NCBI RefSeq assembly: GCF_014873915.1
Contig: NZ_JADBEJ010000005.1
Location: 2,170,001-2,234,000 of the forward strand
Source of the DNA: Amycolatopsis roodepoortensis
GTDB taxonomy: Bacteria > Actinomycetota > Actinomycetes > Mycobacteriales > Pseudonocardiaceae
Length of the DNA stretch: 64,000 nucleotides
Direction: 5' to 3'
Under the pieces are notes generated by a model, which had not been told where the DNA came from, did no database searches, and saw only the letters and a program-made list of their open reading frames with translations. Positions 40,955 to 49,648 of the stretch are shown here, piece by piece. The position numbers were made by a program, and so were the translations under genes. Each line of letters begins with the position of its first letter. The stretch's first letter is position 1.

Positions 40955-41355
40955 GAGGCGCCTTGCGCGTCGGCGGGGTCCTCCTCGGCGGGTGTCTCCA
41001 GACCGGCGACCTCGATCCGCGGGCAGTCCTTCCAGAGCCGCTCGAGACCGTAGAAGGAGCGTTCCTCCTGGTGCTGGACGTGGATGACGACGTCGACGTA
41101 GTCCAGCAGGACCCAGCGGCCCTCACGGGCGCCTTCACGGCGGACGGGCTTGTGCCCGCCGAGCCGGAGCTGCTCCTCGACGTTGTCGACGATGGCGCCG
41201 ACCTGGCGCTCGTTGGGCGCGGACGCGATGACGAAGGCGTCGGTGATGACCAGCTGGTCGGACACGTCCAGCACGACCACGTCGCTCGCCTTCTTGTCCG
41301 CCGCCGCATGGGCGGCCGCTACGGCCAGCTCTCGTGCCTCGGACGTGGCTGTCAC
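40951..41355 (-). CDS. rsfS: Ribosome silencing factor
   Basis: This 134-residue protein has SDVVVLDVSDQLVITDAFVIASAPNERQVGAIVDNVEEQLR and EGAREGRWVLLDYVDVVIHVQHQEERSFYGLERLWKDCP, the full RsfS/DUF143 pattern. It binds uL14 on the large subunit and blocks subunit joining in stationary phase. The start is GTG 41355 with GAGGAG upstream; a longer upstream frame lacks conservation. It lies 55 bases after nadD and overlaps gpgP. Confidence 0.94.
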   Translation of the reverse strand: MTATSEARELAVAAAHAAADKKASDVVVLDVSDQLVITDAFVIASAPNERQVGAIVDNVEEQLRLGGHKPVRREGAREGRWVLLDYVDVVIHVQHQEERSFYGLERLWKDCPRIEVAGLETPAEEDPADAQGAS

Positions 41356-41410
41356 AGTTCTCCTCAAACAGATGGCTTTACTCGCGGGTTCGCCCGACGA
41401 GGATACCCGG

Positions 41411-42010
41411 TCAGGAACCCCGGTCTTTCCGATAGAGGTCCTTTTTGGCGATGTAGCGCACCACACCGTCGGGGACGAGGTACCAGACGGGCTCCCCGCC
41501 TTCGACGCGTTCGCGGCACGCGGTGGACGAGATCGCCATCGCGGTCACCTCGACCAGGCTCACCTTCCCGCTCGGCAGATGCTGTGAATTGAGCCGGTAG
41601 CCGGGCCTGGTGACGCCGATGAAATGGGCGAGGTCGAACAGTTCGTCGGCGTTGCGCCAGGTGAGGATCTGTTCGAGCGCGTCCGCGCCGGTGATGAAGA
41701 ACAGCTGGTCGTCCGGGTACTCGGCACGCAGGTCGCGCAGGGTGTCGACGGTGTAGGTCTGCCCGACGCGGTCGATGTCGACGCGGCTGACCGAGAACAC
41801 GGGGTTGGACGCCGTCGCGATCACCGTCATCAGATAGCGGTCCTCGGCACGGGTGACCACCCTGTCGGACTTCTGCCACGGCTGACCGGTGGGCACGAAG
41901 ATGACCTCGTCGAGCGCGAATCGCGCCTGGACCTCACTGGCCGCGACGAGGTGCCCGTGGTGAATGGGGTCGAACGTGCCGCCCATGACCCCGATCCTGC
42001 GTGGTGACAT
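41411..42010 (-). CDS. nadD: Nicotinate-nucleotide adenylyltransferase
   Basis: This 199-residue protein makes deamido-NAD from nicotinate mononucleotide and ATP. The nucleotidyltransferase signature is GVMGGTFDPIHHGHLVAASEV. ISSTACRERVEGG near the C-terminus is the ISSTxxR phosphate motif with Ala in the variable position. ATG 42010 begins MSPRRIGVMGG; a longer frame reaches the recQ promoter. It pairs with rsfS as in most bacteria. Confidence 0.94.
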   Translation of the reverse strand: MSPRRIGVMGGTFDPIHHGHLVAASEVQARFALDEVIFVPTGQPWQKSDRVVTRAEDRYLMTVIATASNPVFSVSRVDIDRVGQTYTVDTLRDLRAEYPDDQLFFITGADALEQILTWRNADELFDLAHFIGVTRPGYRLNSQHLPSGKVSLVEVTAMAISSTACRERVEGGEPVWYLVPDGVVRYIAKKDLYRKDRGS

Positions 42011-42107
42011 GGGTCGTGAGCCTATACAGCGCGCGAGGCTCCACGCTCGGGTCGCCGGACCCACCGACCGGTGGTGATCTGGGTCACATTACAGTCCGTT
42101 CCATGGA

Positions 42108-42122
42108 TGAACGGTCCGTTCA
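42108..42122. promoter_or_regulatory. Palindromic operator candidate before recQ
   Basis: TGAACGGTCCGTTCA is a perfect 7-1-7 palindrome. A third CCGTTC half-site lies just upstream (about 42096). It is 50 bases before the recQ start and between divergent nadD and recQ. The GAAC-N5-GTTC spacing differs by one from a LexA box. Confidence 0.4.
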
Positions 42123-42171
42123 CCACATGCCGATCGCGACTTCGTCGGTGGCATGGGGTAGAGGTGGGGAC

Positions 42172-44277
42172 GTGGACACATCGACTCTCCGGGACCGCGC
42201 CGAGACCCTCCTCCAGTCGTTGGCGGGCGAGGGCGCCCGCCTGCGTGACGACCAGTGGACGGCCATCGAGGCGCTGGTCGCCCACCGCCGTCGCGCGCTC
42301 GTCGTGCAGCGCACCGGCTGGGGGAAGTCCGCGGTGTACTTCCTGGCCACCGCGTTGCTGCGGGAACGGGGCAACGGCCCGACGGTGATCATCTCGCCGT
42401 TGCTCGCGCTGATGCGCAACCAGATCTCCGCCGCGGCGAGGGCCGGCATCCACGCGGCGACGATGAACTCCGCGAACCCGCAGGAGTGGGATCAGGTCCA
42501 GGCGGCGATCGCGGCGGGCGAGGTCGACGTCCTCCTGGTCAGCCCGGAGCGGCTCAACAACCCGGATTTCCGCGACACCGTCCTGCCGAAGCTGACCGCG
42601 ACCGCCGGCCTGCTCGTGGTCGACGAGGCGCACTGCATCTCGGACTGGGGCCACGACTTCCGCCCGGACTACCGGCGGCTGCGGACCCTGTTGAAGGACC
42701 TGCCCGACGGTGTCCCGGTGCTCGCCACCACCGCGACCGCGAACGACCGCGTGGCCACCGATGTCGCCGAGCAGCTCGGCATCGGCAACGGGGGCGACAC
42801 CCTCGTCCTGCGCGGCAGCCTGGACCGCGAAAGTCTCCATCTGTCGGTGGCCAAGCTGCCGACGTCGCAGGCCCGGCTCGCCTGGCTGGCCGAGCACCTG
42901 GTGGAGCTGCCGGGTTCCGGCATCATCTACACGCTCACCGTCGCCGCGGCGCACGACGTCGCGGGGTTGCTGACCGAGCGCGGCTACCCGGTCGCCGCCT
43001 ACACCGGGAAGACCGACCCGGCGGACCGGCAAGCGGCCGAAGACGACCTGCTGAACAACAACGTCAAGGCGCTGGTGGCCACTTCGGCACTGGGCATGGG
43101 CTTCGACAAGCCGGACCTGGGCTTCGTGGTCCATCTCGGTGCACCGTCCTCCCCGATCGCCTACTACCAGCAGGTCGGCCGTGCCGGGCGTGGCGTCGAC
43201 CGCGCCGAAGTGATCCTCTTACCGGGCCACGAGGACAAGGACATCTGGGCGTACTTCGGCTCACTGGCCTTCCCGGACGAGCTTCGGGTGACGCAGGTGT
43301 TGAACGCCCTGGCGTACGCGGACCGTCCACTGTCGACACCGGCGCTCGAACCGTTCGTCGAGCTTTCCCGGTCCCGGCTGGAGATGGTCCTGAAGGTGCT
43401 GGACGTCGACGGCGCCGTCCGCCGGGTGAAGGGCGGCTGGGAGGGCACCGGCGAAGAGTGGCGCTACGACAAGGAGCGCTACGCACGAGTCAGCGCGGCG
43501 CGGACCAACGAACAGAACGCCATGCTGGCTTACCTGGAGACCACCGGCTGCCGGATGGAGTTCCTGCGCAAGCAGCTCGACGATCCCGAAGCCACCCCCT
43601 GCGGGCGATGTGACAACTGCACCGGACGGCATTGGGACACCACGATTTCCGACGACGTCGTCGACGCCACCCGGCAACGGCTGCGCCGTCCGGGGGTCGA
43701 GGTCGCGCCGCGGAAGATGTGGCCGACCGGGATGGCCGGGCTGGAGGTCCCGCTCTCCGGGCGGCTGCCGGCGGGCGAGCAGGCCGAGACCGGCCAGGTC
43801 GTCGGCCGGGTGACCGACGTCGGCTGGGGCACGCGGCTGCGCGAACTCGTCGGCCCGGCCGCGGCGGACACCGAACTCCCCGAACCGGTCTTCCAGGCCT
43901 GTATCGAGGTACTCAAGGGCTGGCAGTGGACGGAGCGCCCTGTGGCGGTGGTGGAAGTGCCTTCCGCCACGCGACCTCAGCTGGTCCACAGCCTGGCGAC
44001 GAAGCTGGCCTCGATCGGACGCCTGGAGTACCTGGGCGCCATCGCCTCGGCGGGGCCGCCGCCGCGTCAGGCGAACAGCGCGCAGCGGCTGGCCGATCTG
44101 TGGAAACGCCTCAGCCTCCCCGAGGACCTGGCGGCGCGAGTGGCCGCGGCCGACGGCCCGATCCTGCTGGTCGATGACCTCATCGACACAGGGTGGACGA
44201 TGACGCTGTCCGCGCGGCTGCTCCGCCAGGCGGGAGCGCGTGCGGTGCTGCCGTTCGCTCTCGCCAGCACCTCGTAA
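42172..44277 (+). CDS. RecQ-family helicase with C-terminal phosphoribosyltransferase-like domain
   Basis: This 701-residue protein starts at GTG 42172, six bases after GAGGTGGGG. Earlier ATGs in the frame at 42103 and 42127 lack such a site. Helicase motifs: QRTGWGKS (K52), SPLLALMRNQI, DEAHCISDWGHDFRPDYR, ATSALGMGFDKPDLGFVVH and QQVGRAGR. A zinc cluster CGRCDNC follows. Instead of HRDC, the C-terminus ends with ILLVDDLIDTGWTMTLSARLLRQAGA (D668-D669), the PRPP-binding loop of type I phosphoribosyltransferases. RecQ acts in recombination repair. The tail may bind nucleotides or tie repair to purine state. Confidence 0.85.
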   Translation: MDTSTLRDRAETLLQSLAGEGARLRDDQWTAIEALVAHRRRALVVQRTGWGKSAVYFLATALLRERGNGPTVIISPLLALMRNQISAAARAGIHAATMNSANPQEWDQVQAAIAAGEVDVLLVSPERLNNPDFRDTVLPKLTATAGLLVVDEAHCISDWGHDFRPDYRRLRTLLKDLPDGVPVLATTATANDRVATDVAEQLGIGNGGDTLVLRGSLDRESLHLSVAKLPTSQARLAWLAEHLVELPGSGIIYTLTVAAAHDVAGLLTERGYPVAAYTGKTDPADRQAAEDDLLNNNVKALVATSALGMGFDKPDLGFVVHLGAPSSPIAYYQQVGRAGRGVDRAEVILLPGHEDKDIWAYFGSLAFPDELRVTQVLNALAYADRPLSTPALEPFVELSRSRLEMVLKVLDVDGAVRRVKGGWEGTGEEWRYDKERYARVSAARTNEQNAMLAYLETTGCRMEFLRKQLDDPEATPCGRCDNCTGRHWDTTISDDVVDATRQRLRRPGVEVAPRKMWPTGMAGLEVPLSGRLPAGEQAETGQVVGRVTDVGWGTRLRELVGPAAADTELPEPVFQACIEVLKGWQWTERPVAVVEVPSATRPQLVHSLATKLASIGRLEYLGAIASAGPPPRQANSAQRLADLWKRLSLPEDLAARVAAADGPILLVDDLIDTGWTMTLSARLLRQAGARAVLPFALASTS

Positions 44278-44368
44278 CCGAAGAGCGCGATCCCGACATT
44301 CGACAGGTTCTTTCCCGCGCGAGGACTTTCTGGCAAGGTTCCGTCCACGCGCGAGTACGGAGGTGCCG

Positions 44369-45655
44369 ATGGCGGACTCAACGACGGAGCGGCTGGGACA
44401 TCGGCTCCCGGTGAAGAAGTTGTTCGCCGCCAGTGTCGGCAACGCGCTGGAATGGTTCGACTGGACCATCTACGCGACGTTCAGCATCTACTTCGCCAGT
44501 GAGTTCTTCCCGAAGGGCAACGAAGCCCTGGCGTTGATCAACACCTTCGCCACCTACGCGCTGGCGTTCTTCTTCCGCCCGCTCGGCGGGATGCTGCTCG
44601 GCCGGTTCGCCGACGTCAGGGGCCGGAAGCCGGCGATGATCCTGACCATCGTGCTGATGGCTGGCGGATCGGTGGCCATCGGCCTCCTGCCGACATTCGA
44701 CCAGGTCGGCTGGTTTGCCCCGATCCTGTTGCTGCTGGCCAGGGTGGCACAGGGACTGTCGCTCGGCGGTGAGGTCTCCAACGCTTCGGCCTACCTCGGT
44801 GAGATCGCCCCGCCCGCCCGTCGCGGCCGGTACTCCGCCTTCTTCTACATCTCGACCGGTTCCGCCGTCCTGCTCGCCTCGATCCTCGGGTTCGTGCTCG
44901 CGCGGACGATGTCCAAGGCGGATCTGACCGCGTACGGCTGGCGGATCCCGTTCCTGCTCGGCGGTGTTCTCGGCATCGTCGGCCTGTGGCTCCGGCGCAG
45001 TCTCGCCGAGACCGAGATCTTCGAGGAGAAGAAGTCGACGGCGCGCCGGGTCGAACGTCCGCTGCGCACCACCCTCCGCGAGCACCCGCGGGCCGTCGTG
45101 CAGCTCGTGGGCTTCTCGATGCTTTCGACCCTTTGCTACTACACGTTCTTCAGCGCCCTGACCTCCTTCGCGGTCAAGACCCGCAAGGCCGACGACGTCG
45201 ACGTGTTCCTCGCGTTGTCGATCGCGACGGCGTTGTTCGTCGCGCTCCAATACCCGATGGGCGCCTTGTCGGATCGTTTCGGACGCAAACCACAGCTGCT
45301 CGTGTGGGCGGCGGCGACCGCGATCCTCATCGTCCCACTGTCCACTTTGGTCAGGCCGGGGCTGCCGGGTCTGATGATCGTGTTCTGCGTCGGGCTCTGC
45401 CTGTACACGGCGATGACGTCGATCGCGCCCGCGATCATGAGCGAGCTGTTCCCCACCGAACTGCGCGGCCTTGGCATCGGCGCCTGGTACAACCTGACCG
45501 TGGCGTTGTTCGGCGGGACTGCTCCCCTGGTGCTCACCGCACTGTCCGACGCGGGGCTGTCGACGCTGTTCTTCTGGTACGTGGCCGCCGGAGCGGTGAT
45601 CGCGTTCTTCGTCATCCGCACCCTGCCGGAGACCAAGGGCAGCGACCTGCGCTGA
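44369..45655 (+). CDS. MFS transporter, metabolite:H+ symporter (MHS) family
   Basis: This 428-residue protein starts at ATG 44369 (MADSTTERLGHRL). It has 12 helices. NALEWFDWTIYATFSIYFASEFFP near the first helix and GGMLLGRFADVRGRKPAM in the loop after helix 2 are typical of the MHS branch, which takes up dicarboxylates, alpha-ketoglutarate, shikimate or osmolytes with protons. Substrate cannot be set. It starts 91 bases after recQ, and argS follows after 72 bases in the same direction. Confidence 0.83.
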   Translation: MADSTTERLGHRLPVKKLFAASVGNALEWFDWTIYATFSIYFASEFFPKGNEALALINTFATYALAFFFRPLGGMLLGRFADVRGRKPAMILTIVLMAGGSVAIGLLPTFDQVGWFAPILLLLARVAQGLSLGGEVSNASAYLGEIAPPARRGRYSAFFYISTGSAVLLASILGFVLARTMSKADLTAYGWRIPFLLGGVLGIVGLWLRRSLAETEIFEEKKSTARRVERPLRTTLREHPRAVVQLVGFSMLSTLCYYTFFSALTSFAVKTRKADDVDVFLALSIATALFVALQYPMGALSDRFGRKPQLLVWAAATAILIVPLSTLVRPGLPGLMIVFCVGLCLYTAMTSIAPAIMSELFPTELRGLGIGAWYNLTVALFGGTAPLVLTALSDAGLSTLFFWYVAAGAVIAFFVIRTLPETKGSDLR

Positions 45656-45727
45656 AAACTCCGTCGCCGATGACGTGACGAGGTGGCTACCCTCGCGCTC
45701 CTACGACGAGTGCGAAGGAGGGACACC

Positions 45728-47452
45728 GTGTTGTTCGGCGATGTAAGCGAGGAACTGGCGCGACGCGTGGTGGAAGCCCTTCGCCACGTCACCGATATCG
45801 AGCCTCCCTCCGCGCTGGTGCGGGTCTCCGCGCAAGACGGGGTCGACTACCAGTGCGATCTCGCGATGAGCCTGGGCAAGCGGCTCGGCAAGCCGCCGAG
45901 GGAGATCGCCGCCGCGATCGCGGCGCGGCTCGACGTCGCCGACCTCGCCGAACCACCGGAGGTCGCGGGGCCGGGCTTCCTGAACTTCACGCTGCGCTCG
46001 TCCTGGCTGGCCGAGCGGACGACCGCGCTCAACGGTGACCCGCGGCTGGGTGTCGCGGTGACACCGCGGCCGCGGCGGATCGCCATCGACTACAGCAGTC
46101 CGAACGTGGCGAAGGAAATGCACGCCGGCCACCTCCGGTCGACTGTCATCGGTGACGCGATCACGCGATTGGCGCGGTTCGCCGGACATGAGGTCATCCC
46201 GCACAACCATCTCGGCGACTGGGGTACCCCGTTCGGCATGCTGATCGAGCATCTGCTCGACGAGCGTCCCTCGGGTCCGTACACGATCGGAGATCTCAAC
46301 GGCTTCTACCGGGCCGCCCGGTCGAAGTTCGAAAGCGACGACGACTTCGCGAGCCGGTCGCGGAACCGTGTGGTGCTCCTGCAAAGCGGTGACGATGAGA
46401 CCTTGTCGCTGTGGCGGCGCCTGGTCGACGAATCGACACGGCATTTCACCCAGGTCTACGAACTCCTCGGCATCGACCTAACGGGCCGGGACATCTACGG
46501 CGAGAGCTTCTACAACCCCTTTCTCGCCGCGGTCGTAGACGACCTGACCGCCGCTGGGCTGACCGAGGTCAGCGATGGCGCGGTCTGCGTCTTTCCCGAC
46601 GGCTTCCGCAACCGGGAAGGCGATCCTCTGCCGCTCATCGTGCGGAAGCGGGACGGTGGTTACGGTTACGCGGCCACCGATCTCGCGACCGTGCGGTACT
46701 GGACGGAACAACGTGGGGTGACCGACCTGCTCTACGTCGTCGGTGCGCCACAAGCGCAGCACTTCGCGATGGTGTTCGCCGTCTGCCGGGCCGCCGGTTG
46801 GCTCCGCAATGAACATCGGGCCGAGCACATCGCGTTCGGCTCGGTGCTCGGTGAAGACGGCCGCGCCATGAAGACCCGGGCGGGCGAGTCGGTCCGTCTC
46901 TCCGACCTGCTCGCCGAGGCGGTCTCCCACGCCGCCGAAGTGATCGACGGCCGGGGCGACCTCTCCCCCGACGTGAGGGCAGAGGTCGCCGAGGCGATCG
47001 GGATCGGCGCGCTCAAGTACGCCGATCTTTCCGGCGATCGCGAGCGTGACTACGTCTTTTCCTGGGACCGGATGCTCGCCGTGAACGGGAACACGTCGGT
47101 CTACCTGCAATACGCCAACACGCGAATCCGTTCCGTGCTGGCGAAGGCGGGCCAGGACCTCACCGGAGCGCGGATCCTGCTCGGCCATCCCGCGGAACGG
47201 GCGCTGGCGCTCGCGCTGACCCGCTTCCCCGAGGCGGTCGGTGCGGCGACCACCGGGTATCTCCCCCACAAGTTGTGCACCTACCTGTACGAAACCGCGG
47301 TCGTGTTCACGCGGTTCTACGAACAGTGCCCGCTACTGAACGCGGAAGGTGCCGGCGTCCGCGACTCACGGCTGCTGCTGGCCGAACTCACCTCGAAGAC
47401 GCTGACGCTGGGTTTGTCCCTGCTCGGCATCTCCACCCCTGCCCGGCTATGA
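45728..47452 (+). CDS. argS: Arginyl-tRNA synthetase, probable second copy
   Basis: This 574-residue class I synthetase starts at GTG 45728 after AAGGAGG. HAGH (H132) lies in SSPNVAKEMHAGHLRSTVIGD. An N-terminal additional domain (AMSLGKRLGKPPREIAAAIAA ... VAGPGFLNFTL) and the C-terminal anticodon domain are present. The KMSK loop is replaced by AMKTRAGESVRL (K382), as in E. coli-type ArgRS. The usual actinobacterial enzyme keeps a KMSK-like loop, from memory. It charges tRNA-Arg. The accessory setting suggests a duplicate that may give resistance or serve a pathway. It overlaps the convergent monooxygenase gene by six bases. Confidence 0.85.
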   Translation: MLFGDVSEELARRVVEALRHVTDIEPPSALVRVSAQDGVDYQCDLAMSLGKRLGKPPREIAAAIAARLDVADLAEPPEVAGPGFLNFTLRSSWLAERTTALNGDPRLGVAVTPRPRRIAIDYSSPNVAKEMHAGHLRSTVIGDAITRLARFAGHEVIPHNHLGDWGTPFGMLIEHLLDERPSGPYTIGDLNGFYRAARSKFESDDDFASRSRNRVVLLQSGDDETLSLWRRLVDESTRHFTQVYELLGIDLTGRDIYGESFYNPFLAAVVDDLTAAGLTEVSDGAVCVFPDGFRNREGDPLPLIVRKRDGGYGYAATDLATVRYWTEQRGVTDLLYVVGAPQAQHFAMVFAVCRAAGWLRNEHRAEHIAFGSVLGEDGRAMKTRAGESVRLSDLLAEAVSHAAEVIDGRGDLSPDVRAEVAEAIGIGALKYADLSGDRERDYVFSWDRMLAVNGNTSVYLQYANTRIRSVLAKAGQDLTGARILLGHPAERALALALTRFPEAVGAATTGYLPHKLCTYLYETAVVFTRFYEQCPLLNAEGAGVRDSRLLLAELTSKTLTLGLSLLGISTPARL

Positions 47453-48721
47453 GTCGCCGTGGTCGCTGAAGACCTTGCGCTTCAACGGAGGGACCGCCTG
47501 GAAGAAGCGGAACATCCCTCGTGCCATCGTTCGGCCCGCCCGGTTCTCCGACACGAACTGGCGGGCACTGCGTTCCGATTCGCGCACCGCCGCGAAACCG
47601 TAGTCCCGCATCCGCTGCTCGTAGTCGGCGACCGCGGCGTGCACCGCGCCGGTCTTCCGTGCTTCGACGAGGTTGCGGCACAACAGCTGCGCGTCCCGGA
47701 GCGCGGTGTTCGCGCCGATACCGCGAAACGGCGTCATGCTGTGGATCGCGTCACCGAGCAGGGTGATATTGCTCGTCGGCCAGGGAGCGACGGGCTTCGA
47801 CGTGAAGATCGGCAGCCGGGACACCGATCCCTCGGGTGAGCCGGCAACCAGTTCCTTGAACGCGGGGGCCCAGCCGTCGATCAGGTCCAGCACCAGGGCT
47901 CGCAGCGCGGCACCGTCCAATGAGGACAGGTTGTCCGGGTAGCGCCGGTCGTCCGCCGCGAACGCCCACATGATGTAGCTCGAGGTGTTGTCGAACAGGA
48001 CGGGGTCGTATTCGGCGGTCTCGTCGTTGACCGACGAGACACCGGCCAGTTCGTGCGGCGCGGTGAACAAGCCCGCGCCGGTGCGCGGCATCACCAGGCT
48101 CGGACCGTCGGTGAGCTGGGCGGGCAAACGCTTGCGGGTCTCTTCGGTCAGCGGATGTTTGCCCGCGATCGCGACGATCCCGGTGTCCACCCGCTCGGCT
48201 TCGGGAAGGAACTGTTTACGCACCCGGGAATTGGCCCCGTCGGCGCCGATGACCAAGTCGGCCTCGACGGTGCTGCCGTCGGCGAACTCGCAGACGACCA
48301 CCTCGCCTTCACGGCGGTAGCCGACGAACTCCTTGCCGTGGTGCAGAACTCCGTCGAGCCCGTCGGACAGCACCTGATGGAGGCTGATCCGGCTGACCGA
48401 GTGGTGATCGGACGCGGGATCCGGGCTCGACGTGAGCTCGCTGTCGATCACCATCAGGTCCTGCAGCCGCTCGGTGACGAACGTGAACGGCCCGCTCGCG
48501 CTGCCCGCGGTCTCCAGGAAACGTCGCCAGAGCTCGGGCGGCAGGCATTCGTGCAGCGCGGCCGAGCCGTGCGGATTGATGTGCACGCGATAGCCCTGCA
48601 GGCGTTCGGTCCGAGTACGGCTGCGTTCGTGAACGGACACGTCGATTCCCGCCTTGCGCAGACCTTGCGCCAGGCAGAGCCCACCCGTGCCGCCGCCGAT
48701 GATCGCGATTCTCGTAGTCAT
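47447..48721 (-). CDS. FAD-dependent aromatic/TetX-like monooxygenase
   Basis: This 424-residue protein starts at ATG 48721 with GAAGGAG. The dinucleotide-binding motif IAIIGGGTGGLCLAQGLRKAG opens the FAD domain. DLVIGADGANSRVRK and ITLLGDAIHSMTPFRGIGANTALRDAQLL are the DG and GD motifs of class A (PHBH-type) hydroxylases, close to TetX-type enzymes. It hydroxylates an aromatic or inactivates a drug using NADPH. It is divergent from a TetR gene with an operator in between, so induction by its substrate is likely. Confidence 0.83.
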   Translation of the reverse strand: MTTRIAIIGGGTGGLCLAQGLRKAGIDVSVHERSRTRTERLQGYRVHINPHGSAALHECLPPELWRRFLETAGSASGPFTFVTERLQDLMVIDSELTSSPDPASDHHSVSRISLHQVLSDGLDGVLHHGKEFVGYRREGEVVVCEFADGSTVEADLVIGADGANSRVRKQFLPEAERVDTGIVAIAGKHPLTEETRKRLPAQLTDGPSLVMPRTGAGLFTAPHELAGVSSVNDETAEYDPVLFDNTSSYIMWAFAADDRRYPDNLSSLDGAALRALVLDLIDGWAPAFKELVAGSPEGSVSRLPIFTSKPVAPWPTSNITLLGDAIHSMTPFRGIGANTALRDAQLLCRNLVEARKTGAVHAAVADYEQRMRDYGFAAVRESERSARQFVSENRAGRTMARGMFRFFQAVPPLKRKVFSDHGDS

Positions 48722-48748
48722 GGGTTTCTCCTTCGCTTCGCCGACAAC

Positions 48749-48768
48749 TATCAACCATCTGGATGATA
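48749..48768. promoter_or_regulatory. TetR operator between monooxygenase and regulator
   Basis: TATCAACCATCTGGATGATA is an imperfect palindrome (TATCA-x-CCA / TGG-x-TGATA) centred 28 bases upstream of the monooxygenase ATG. It is the likely binding site of the divergent TetR protein. Confidence 0.55.
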
Positions 48769-48813
48769 CAGTCAACTACATGTTTGAAAGAGTCAGCGGC
48801 TAAGCTGAACCGC

Positions 48814-49449
48814 ATGTCCGAAGCCGTCCCGCGCAGCCCTCGCCGCGCCCCCGTCGAACGCCAGCGCGATCCCGAGCGCACGAAGGCACAACTCTTGGAG
48901 GCGGCGAAGGCCGAGTTCGGCGCGAAGGGGTATGCCGCGGCACGCGTCAGCGAGATCGCCGCGAAAGCGGGCGTGAACAAACAGCTGATCTCGTACTACT
49001 TCGGCGGCAAGGAAGGGCTGTACAACGCGCTGACGGCGACGATGTACGACGATTACGCCGCGGCCGCCGACCACGAGAAGCCATTCGCGGAGGTCGTCCG
49101 GTTCTTCGCCCAGTCGGGAGTCCGGGACCACGACCTCGCCAAGCTGTTCCTCTGGGAGAACCTGACCGACGGCGCACCCGACGCGGTCGGCGTCGAGGGC
49201 CAGCGCGGGTTCCTCCAGCGACAGGTGGAGTACGTGCGGGCCCGGCAGGCCGCGGGCGACTTCCCTGCCGACCTCGACCCCGCGTTCCTGCTGGTGATCT
49301 TCATGGCCGCGTCCAGTGCCGCGCTGGCGCTGCCTCGCGTCGTACGCGCCGTCTCCGGCCAGGACCCCGCCTCGGCCGAGTTCGCCGAGGCCTACGGCGA
49401 GCAGTTGGCGCGTCTGGTCGGTCACCTAGCCGATCCAGGCAAGCGGTAG
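48814..49449 (+). CDS. TetR-family transcriptional regulator
   Basis: This 211-residue protein starts at ATG 48814. The helix-turn-helix is RTKAQLLEAAKAEFGAKGYAAARVSEIAAKAGVNKQLISYYFGGKEGLYNAL, a clear TetR N-terminus. A basic leader of about 25 residues precedes it. The C-terminal half is helical with many Ala. It most likely represses the divergent FAD monooxygenase and itself at 48749-48768. Confidence 0.85.
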   Translation: MSEAVPRSPRRAPVERQRDPERTKAQLLEAAKAEFGAKGYAAARVSEIAAKAGVNKQLISYYFGGKEGLYNALTATMYDDYAAAADHEKPFAEVVRFFAQSGVRDHDLAKLFLWENLTDGAPDAVGVEGQRGFLQRQVEYVRARQAAGDFPADLDPAFLLVIFMAASSAALALPRVVRAVSGQDPASAEFAEAYGEQLARLVGHLADPGKR

Positions 49450-49648
49450 CAAAGGTCCCCCGCTACCGCTTGGACCCTTCGGGCCACCGCCGGACTAGGG
49501 AGGGCAAGTGGAAGAACGGCGGCCGACGTTCGGCATGTGTGGCGACTGGCGCGGCGCCGAGGACCTGATGCGGCGGCCCAGCGAACCGGGACGACGATCG
49601 CGGAAGAGAGGCCCAGGTTCGCGGAACTTCCTGCCCGGGCCTGGTGCG
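49450..49648. other. Intergenic region between tetR and proB ends
   Basis: These 199 bases between convergent genes show no convincing gene. A frame from GTG 49508 runs antisense into proB without conserved content or a good ribosome site. Confidence 0.4.

Noticed and set aside
42108..42122. LexA/SOS box before recQ
   Set aside because: The half-sites GAAC and GTTC are five bases apart instead of four, so I keep it only as an unspecified operator.
49508..49648. Gene between tetR and proB
   Set aside because: The frame continues antisense through proB with no recognisable domain.
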